Source: Trebonia sp963777905 (GTDB taxonomy: Bacteria > Actinomycetota > Actinomycetes > Streptosporangiales > Streptosporangiaceae). Taken from it: a stretch of 64,000 nucleotides of DNA. The position numbers and the translations under genes were made by a program. The notes under the pieces are model-generated. The model made no database searches, was not told where the DNA came from, and saw only the letters and a program-made list of their open reading frames with translations. The first letter of the stretch is position 1; every line of letters starts with the position of its first letter. Positions 59,508 to 64,000 of this stretch are shown here, one piece after another. Location: the NCBI GenBank assembly GCA_963777905.1, contig CAVZSM010000030.1, forward strand, positions 1-64,000, given 5' to 3'.

Positions 59508-60794
59508 GTGCGACGGCGCCTTCCAGCAGCGGCACTCGCCGCGGCCGTCTGCCTGCTCGCCGCGGCGTGCCAGAGCAGCACCCCTGCAGCGATCCAGCTC
59601 AACCCCACTTCGGTCGCCCCCAAGTCGGCGCAGGCGGCCGCGAAATACCTCGCGATCACCCCGGCCCCCGGGACAAAGGACGCGAACCCGGCGGACGGCA
59701 TCACGGTCAGCGCGCGGAACGGCGGCAAGCTCGGCAACGTCAGCGTGCACACCAGCGGCGACGCGGTGACCGGCTCGCTGAGCGGAGGCGGCGACAACTG
59801 GCACAGCACGTGGACGCTGGACACCGGCAAGTCCTACACGGTGACCGCCACCGGCACCGATGCGCAGGGTCACCCGGTCACCTCCACTAGCACGTTCACC
59901 ACGCTGACCCCGTCGACCGCCTTCCACACCTCGATCTACGAGGGCCAGGGCGCGACCTACGGCGTGGGCATGCCGATCATGCTGTCGTTCGACCACCCGA
60001 TCACCAACAAGGCCGCCGTCGAGCGGTCACTGCAGGTCACCACCTCCAAGCCCGTCATCGGCGCGTGGTACTGGGACGGCAGCCAGGAACTGTACTTCCG
60101 GCCGCGCGACTACTGGCCGGCTTACACGACGGTCAGCTTCACCGGCCACCTCAACGGCGTCGAGGGCGCTCCTGGTGTGTACGGCGTGCACGACCTGACC
60201 CAGACGTTCAGCATCGGGCAGTCGGTGATCGCGGTGGCCAGCACCACGGATTACCACACGCTGATCTACGTCGGCGGCCAAGTCCAGTACAACTGGCCGA
60301 TCAGCACCGGCCGGGCCACGATGCCGACCCCTGACGGCACGTACCTGACCGTGGAAAAGGACAACCCCGTGCGGATGATCGGGGGCACAAAGGGCACCGC
60401 TGGCTACTACAACGAGCTGGTCAACTGGGCGGTGCGGTTCACCTACAGCGGCGACTACTACCATTCGGCCCCCTGGTCGGTCGTCGACCAGGGCACCACG
60501 AACGTGAGCCACGGCTGCGTGAACCTGCCGCCGGAGGACGCCCAGACCTACTACAACATGGCGATCCCCGGCGACCCGATCACGATCACCAACAGCCCGA
60601 AGGGCGGCAACTGGGACGACGGCTGGACCCAGTGGTTCCTCGGCTGGAGCCAGTTCCTGCAGGGCAGCGCCACGCACATGGCGGTCGAGGCGGGCCCGTC
60701 AGGCAGCAAGTTCGTCAGCCCGTCGTCGCTTCCCGCGGATACGGCCACGGCTCCGGTAGGTACCTCCACCGCAGGGAACTACTTCGCCGGCTAA
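59508..60794 (+). CDS. Lipoprotein L,D-transpeptidase
   Basis: 428 residues from a GTG with GAGAGG upstream. Signal peptide with lipobox-like LLAAAC (Cys near 21). Two Ig-like segments (about 60-250; TSGDAVTGSLSGGGDNWHST, FDHPITNKAAVERSLQV) as in mycobacterial LppS/LdtMt, then the YkuD catalytic domain with the active site SHGCVNLPPEDAQTYY. It forms 3-3 crosslinks in peptidoglycan outside the cell. It begins 46 bp after lnt, which would mature it. Confidence 0.92.
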   Translation: MRRRLPAAALAAAVCLLAAACQSSTPAAIQLNPTSVAPKSAQAAAKYLAITPAPGTKDANPADGITVSARNGGKLGNVSVHTSGDAVTGSLSGGGDNWHSTWTLDTGKSYTVTATGTDAQGHPVTSTSTFTTLTPSTAFHTSIYEGQGATYGVGMPIMLSFDHPITNKAAVERSLQVTTSKPVIGAWYWDGSQELYFRPRDYWPAYTTVSFTGHLNGVEGAPGVYGVHDLTQTFSIGQSVIAVASTTDYHTLIYVGGQVQYNWPISTGRATMPTPDGTYLTVEKDNPVRMIGGTKGTAGYYNELVNWAVRFTYSGDYYHSAPWSVVDQGTTNVSHGCVNLPPEDAQTYYNMAIPGDPITITNSPKGGNWDDGWTQWFLGWSQFLQGSATHMAVEAGPSGSKFVSPSSLPADTATAPVGTSTAGNYFAG

Positions 60795-60811
60795 GGGAGT
60801 CACCACGGGCC

Positions 60812-60843
60812 CGTTCGGGAAAATAAAATCCCTATTCAGAACG
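60812..60843. terminator. Possible weak terminator
   Basis: Short arms CGTTC/GAACG enclose GGGA/TCCC pairs after the transpeptidase stop. The stem is short and the AT-rich loop is long, so this is tentative. Confidence 0.3.
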
Positions 60844-60856
60844 TAAGCGGCCGGCT

Positions 60857-61072
60857 CTACGGACGCGGCGTGCTCGTGACGGTGCCGGACGTCGTCTGCT
60901 GATTGACATGCGCGGTCGGCGTACCGGAAGAAACGGCCAGGATGACCCCGAGGGTGAGCGCCAGTGCGATCGGAATGAGCAGCGGCGCGGCGGCGCGGAC
61001 TGTCCTCCGGCGCCGGGTGCGGCGCCGAGCTTCGCTCGCCCGGTTGCCGAAGCCCCCCTCGATCAGCGTCAC
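60857..61072 (-). CDS. Small single-pass membrane protein
   Basis: 71 residues from the GTG at 61072, preceded by GGAGG at good spacing; an ATG at 61129 is a less supported alternative. Basic cluster (ARRRTRRRRT) then one helix (LLIPIALALTLGVILAVSSG) and a Thr/Ser-rich tail. This topology places the C-terminus outside. Function unknown. It may be linked with the neighbouring wall genes. Confidence 0.6.
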   Translation of the reverse strand: MTLIEGGFGNRASEARRRTRRRRTVRAAAPLLIPIALALTLGVILAVSSGTPTAHVNQQTTSGTVTSTPRP

Positions 61073-61151
61073 GCTGCCCACCTCCGCTCGGCCAGGTGTC
61101 TGAGCAGACAGACTAACGCCGTTATGCAACGGTTATCTACCGGATAGCGAA

Positions 61152-61187
61152 ACTTGTCAAAATGGCCGTACTTGTCAAAATGGCCGT
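61152..61187. repeat. 18-bp tandem repeat, two copies
   Basis: ACTTGTCAAAATGGCCGT occurs twice without a gap (61152-61169 and 61170-61187). The second copy runs into the thiolase stop codon. Confidence 0.85.
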
Positions 61188-62371
61188 CAGGGAGCTTCCC
61201 AGAGGGTCGCGATGCCCTGGCCGACGCCGATGCACATCGCGGCGGCGCCCCGCACCGCCTCGCGGCGGCGCATCTCGTGCAGCAGCGTGGTGACGATCCG
61301 CGCGCCGGAACAGCCGAGCGGGTGCCCGATCGCGATCGCGCCGCCGTTCACGTTGACCTTCTCCGGGTCGAGCTTGAGCTCGTCGACGCAGGCGACCGAC
61401 TGGGCGGCGAACGCCTCGTTGAGCTCGACGAGCTCCAGGTCCTCGATCCGCCAGCCAACCCGGCCCAGCGCGCGGTTCATCGCGGGCACCGGCCCGATGC
61501 CCATGTAGTCCGGGTGCACGCCTGCCGCGGCGGCGCCGGCGTAGCGGGCGAGCGGGGTGAGCCCGGCGCGGTCGACGGCCTCCTCGGACATGAGCAGCAG
61601 GGCAGCGCCGCCGTCGTTCAGCGGGGAGGAGTTCCCGCCGGTCACCGTGCCGCCCTTGCGGAACGCGGGCTTCTTGGCGGCGAGCTCCTCGAGCGTGATG
61701 TCCGCCTTGATGCCCTCGTCGGAGGTGACCTCGCCCTTGCCGGTGGTGACCGGGACGACCTCGCTGCCGAACCGGCCCGCGTCGCGGGCGGCGGCGGCGC
61801 GGTGATGGCTGCGCAGTGCCCACTCGTCTTGCCGCTCGCGGGTGATGCCGTACTTGCCGGCCACGTTCTCCGCGGTCTCGCCGAGGCTGACCGGCGGGTA
61901 CATCTCCTGCATCTTCGGGCTGACCAGGCGCCAGCCGAGCCTCGTGTCGGCGAGGTCGAGGGACCTCGGGTACGGGTCGGCGGTCCGCGCGATCACGAAC
62001 GGCGCGCGGGTCATCGACTCGGTGCCGCCCGCCACGCAGATGTCGGCGTCGCCCGCGGCGATCGCCCGCGCGGCATCGGCGACCGCCTCCATGCCTGAAC
62101 CGCACAGCCGGTTCACCGTGGCGCCGGGGACCTCCACCGGCAGCCCGGCGAGCAGCACGGCCATCCGCGCGACGTTCCTGTTGTCCTCGCCGGCCTGGTT
62201 CGCCGCGCCCCAGTAGACGTCGTCGATGGCGGCCGGGTCGACGGCGGGGTTGCGGTCGAGCAGGGCCTTCAGGACGCCGGCGGCCAGGTGGTCGGGGCGG
62301 ACCTCGGCCAGCGATCCCTTCACCTTGCCGATGGGCGTACGGCAGGCATCCACTACGAATACCGAGCTCAC
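61187..62371 (-). CDS. Acetyl-CoA acetyltransferase (thiolase)
   Basis: 394 residues, typical thiolase length, from a GTG with AGGTAGG upstream. The nucleophilic Cys is in VNRLCGSGMEAVADA, the His in NGGAIAIGHPLGCSGAR, and the second Cys in CIGVGQG. Neighbours do not tell whether it makes acetoacetyl-CoA or ends beta-oxidation or ketoadipate degradation; the sequence DVYWGAANQAGEDNRNVARM is near PcaF-type enzymes. Divergent from the next gene. Confidence 0.93.
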   Translation of the reverse strand: MSSVFVVDACRTPIGKVKGSLAEVRPDHLAAGVLKALLDRNPAVDPAAIDDVYWGAANQAGEDNRNVARMAVLLAGLPVEVPGATVNRLCGSGMEAVADAARAIAAGDADICVAGGTESMTRAPFVIARTADPYPRSLDLADTRLGWRLVSPKMQEMYPPVSLGETAENVAGKYGITRERQDEWALRSHHRAAAARDAGRFGSEVVPVTTGKGEVTSDEGIKADITLEELAAKKPAFRKGGTVTGGNSSPLNDGGAALLLMSEEAVDRAGLTPLARYAGAAAAGVHPDYMGIGPVPAMNRALGRVGWRIEDLELVELNEAFAAQSVACVDELKLDPEKVNVNGGAIAIGHPLGCSGARIVTTLLHEMRRREAVRGAAAMCIGVGQGIATLWEAP

Positions 62372-62882
62372 GCTGACCTACCTCTTCCGGTGGCGACCCT
62401 CGTCCGTTCCACCATAAGCCACGGCGCGGTGAGCATTAATTTCACCTCCGTGTCCGCTGTCACGCTCCGAAGGATTACGTTGGACCAGCTAGACCGGCGC
62501 TAACTGTGGAATGCCGACGTTTTTCTCTGAGCCCTTTCTCACTTATTTCTGAGAAAACTATTGCCTACTTGGATCGTGACTTACTTGTTCCGAGGGTGCT
62601 GCGCGTTCACTGAACACTTTTTCCCCGTCGTCCAGCCGGCGCGGCGCCGGCCCGGATCGGCCTGCGCCCGCGAAAATTGCTGCGGACTGTGGCAACTTTT
62701 CCGCCTGTACCGGCGTCTTTTAGTTTGGCGGGCCGTGATGGAAGTTTCTCGTTTGACAGCTGTTGCGCCTAGACTCTGATCGGCCGTCAACGAACTGAAC
62801 AGCGATGCGATCCACGTCCCGTGAGCGCGTCGCACGCGCCGCCTGACCATTGGCCTGAAGAACTGTCGAGGAGACCGTAACT
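62372..62882. other. Divergent control region, thiolase to wall protein
   Basis: No gene seen in 511 bp. Contains an inverted repeat TTTTCTC (62521-62527) / GAGAAAA (62551-62557) with a 23-bp loop. The stretch is AT-richer than its surroundings. A TTGACA at 62752-62757 could be the -35 element of the right-hand gene, but no good -10 is seen 17 bp on. Confidence 0.5.
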
Positions 62883-64000
62883 GTGTCGTTCTTGGGGAGC
62901 GTGGGCCAGGGCAGCGTGGCGCTGTTCCGGCACCGGGGAATAGCAGCGACTGCGGGCGCGGCCGTGCTGGTCCTGATCGCCGGCGGGACGTTCGCCGCCG
63001 TTTCTTCTCAGCGGGTCAGTCACGACTCGCTGGCCAACGCCAGCGACAGCAAGCAGCTGACCGGGACGTCGAATGAGCCGCGCAAAGCCGTGGGGCCGCC
63101 CGCCGCGCTGCTCCGGGTCGTCTCCGTGACCCCGGCCGGCGGCACACACGGCGCCAATGGCGGCGCACCGGTCACGGTGACGTTCTCGTCCGCGCTCGCG
63201 CCGAACTCGCCGCTCCCCACGCTCTCCCCGAAGATCTCCGGGAGCTGGCAGGTGGCCGGCGACACGGCGACGTTCACCCCCTCCTACGGCTTCCTGCCGG
63301 GGACGAACGTCACCGTGCGCATCCCCGGCGGCAACGGCGGCGTGCAGGGAGCGGCCGCCGCGACCGGGACGCTGAAGACGTCGCAGAGCGTCAGCTTCAC
63401 CACCGGCTCGTTCTCCACGCTCCGGATGCAGCAGGTGCTGGCGCAGCTCGGCTACCTGCCGCTCGACTGGGCGCCGGACGGAAGCACCGCGTCGCCGGCG
63501 GTGCCCGCCGGAGACCTGAACGCGCAGGTGTCGGCGGCCTACGCGCCGCCGTCCGGCACGTTCAGCTTCCAGCCGGGATACCCGGGCCGACTGACCGACC
63601 AGTGGCGGACAGGTTCCGACAACATGCTCGACCAGGGCGCGATCAGGGCGTTCCAGTACAACCAGGGGCTCACGATGGACGGGGTAGCGGGCCCGCAGTT
63701 CTGGTCCTACCTGCTCAAGGCCGCGGCCCACGACCAGCGCAACCCCAACGGGTACAGCTACGCGCTCGCGACGCAGGGGTCCTCGAACGAGTCCCTGCAG
63801 GTCTGGCACAACGGCAACCGGATCCTGAACACCCCAGCGAACACCGGCATCCCGCAGTCCCCGACCGCCGACGGCACGTTCCCTGTCTACGAGCGCCTGC
63901 AGTTCCAGATCATGAAGGGCACGAACCCGGACGGGTCGAAGTACGCCGACCCCGTGAGCTGGATCGCCTACTTCAACGGCGGCGACGCGGTGCACGGCTT
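62883..64000 (+). CDS. Membrane-anchored wall protein with peptidoglycan-binding domain, probable L,D-transpeptidase (partial)
   Basis: 373 residues are in the window and the gene runs off the right edge. Start is a GTG with GAGGAGAC about 9 bp upstream. One N-terminal helix (AATAGAAVLVLIAGGTFAAV), then an Ig-like part (PVTVTFSSALAPNSPLPTLS, GDTATFTPSYGFLPGTNV), then a PG_binding_1-like domain (LRMQQVLAQLGYLPLDWAPD ... GAIRAFQYNQGLTMDGVAG). The start of a YkuD-like part follows (SNESLQVWHNGNRILNTPAN, ADGTFPVYERLQ). The catalytic HGC motif is beyond the window. It acts outside the cell on peptidoglycan. Confidence 0.8.
   Translation, partial: MSFLGSVGQGSVALFRHRGIAATAGAAVLVLIAGGTFAAVSSQRVSHDSLANASDSKQLTGTSNEPRKAVGPPAALLRVVSVTPAGGTHGANGGAPVTVTFSSALAPNSPLPTLSPKISGSWQVAGDTATFTPSYGFLPGTNVTVRIPGGNGGVQGAAAATGTLKTSQSVSFTTGSFSTLRMQQVLAQLGYLPLDWAPDGSTASPAVPAGDLNAQVSAAYAPPSGTFSFQPGYPGRLTDQWRTGSDNMLDQGAIRAFQYNQGLTMDGVAGPQFWSYLLKAAAHDQRNPNGYSYALATQGSSNESLQVWHNGNRILNTPANTGIPQSPTADGTFPVYERLQFQIMKGTNPDGSKYADPVSWIAYFNGGDAVHG

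Overview
The window comes from a high-GC actinobacterium. Evidence: strong G/C third-position bias, many GTG starts, LAL-type LuxR regulators, mycothiol-type MDMPI proteins, a DUF222-HNH nuclease, NlpC/P60 and L,D-transpeptidase wall enzymes, DUF1707/PspC proteins and several ECF sigma factors. The content suggests a soil-type Streptosporangiales-like lineage, but the sequence shows no species marker. I saw no rRNA, tRNA or CRISPR array.

Positions 1-22,000 are the most distinctive part. They hold a YfcC-type transporter with a lipoprotein, a carbamate kinase - APC permease - P-type ATPase operon, a SulP transporter, a lipid kinase - PPK2 operon, a DUF7144 membrane protein, a conserved 71-codon ORF, and two very similar giant LAL regulators (about 875 residues each). 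An 18-bp dyad, TCACCC-N6-GGGTGA, recurs here: eight perfect copies, three with one mismatch and one poorer copy. Most lie 35-125 bp in front of these genes, and I found none after 21,640. I read this as an undescribed regulon for energy and ion homeostasis, perhaps under low-oxygen or starvation conditions. The LAL proteins are candidate regulators, and one of them has a DosR-like GGGAC-N4-GTCCC box upstream. The region also carries decay: the tail of a second P-type ATPase, a broken APC permease, and a dead group II intron reverse transcriptase lying between two 80-bp repeats that each contain the dyad.

Positions 22,000-27,500 hold a partner-switching module (SpoIIE phosphatase, two STAS proteins, an HATPase kinase), a LysR remnant, a DUF222-HNH nuclease gene with a 16-bp palindrome (CGTTTCCGCGGAAACG) twice inside it and once in front, a cupin and an aquaporin tail.

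Positions 27,500-47,700 look more ordinary: an NlpC/P60 hydrolase, DMT transporter, SMP-30 protein, an ECF sigma factor with an MDMPI partner, CoA-transferase plus acyl-CoA dehydrogenase, a secreted sedolisin protease, an NYN protein, a PspC-linked two-component system, an OmpR/HK pair with a Rieske oxygenase, a doubly truncated MFS/TetR pair, and a channel-like membrane protein.

Positions 47,700-52,000 contain a MarR gene colliding with a duplicated anti-sigma tail, an ECF sigma gene, a LysR gene with three single-base shifts, and a broken SpoIIE phosphatase. Positions 52,000-64,000 are intact: proA, an MFS exporter with an EcsC-like partner, a diguanylate cyclase, a DMT transporter, lnt, an L,D-transpeptidase, a thiolase, and the start of a second peptidoglycan-binding wall protein that runs off the window.
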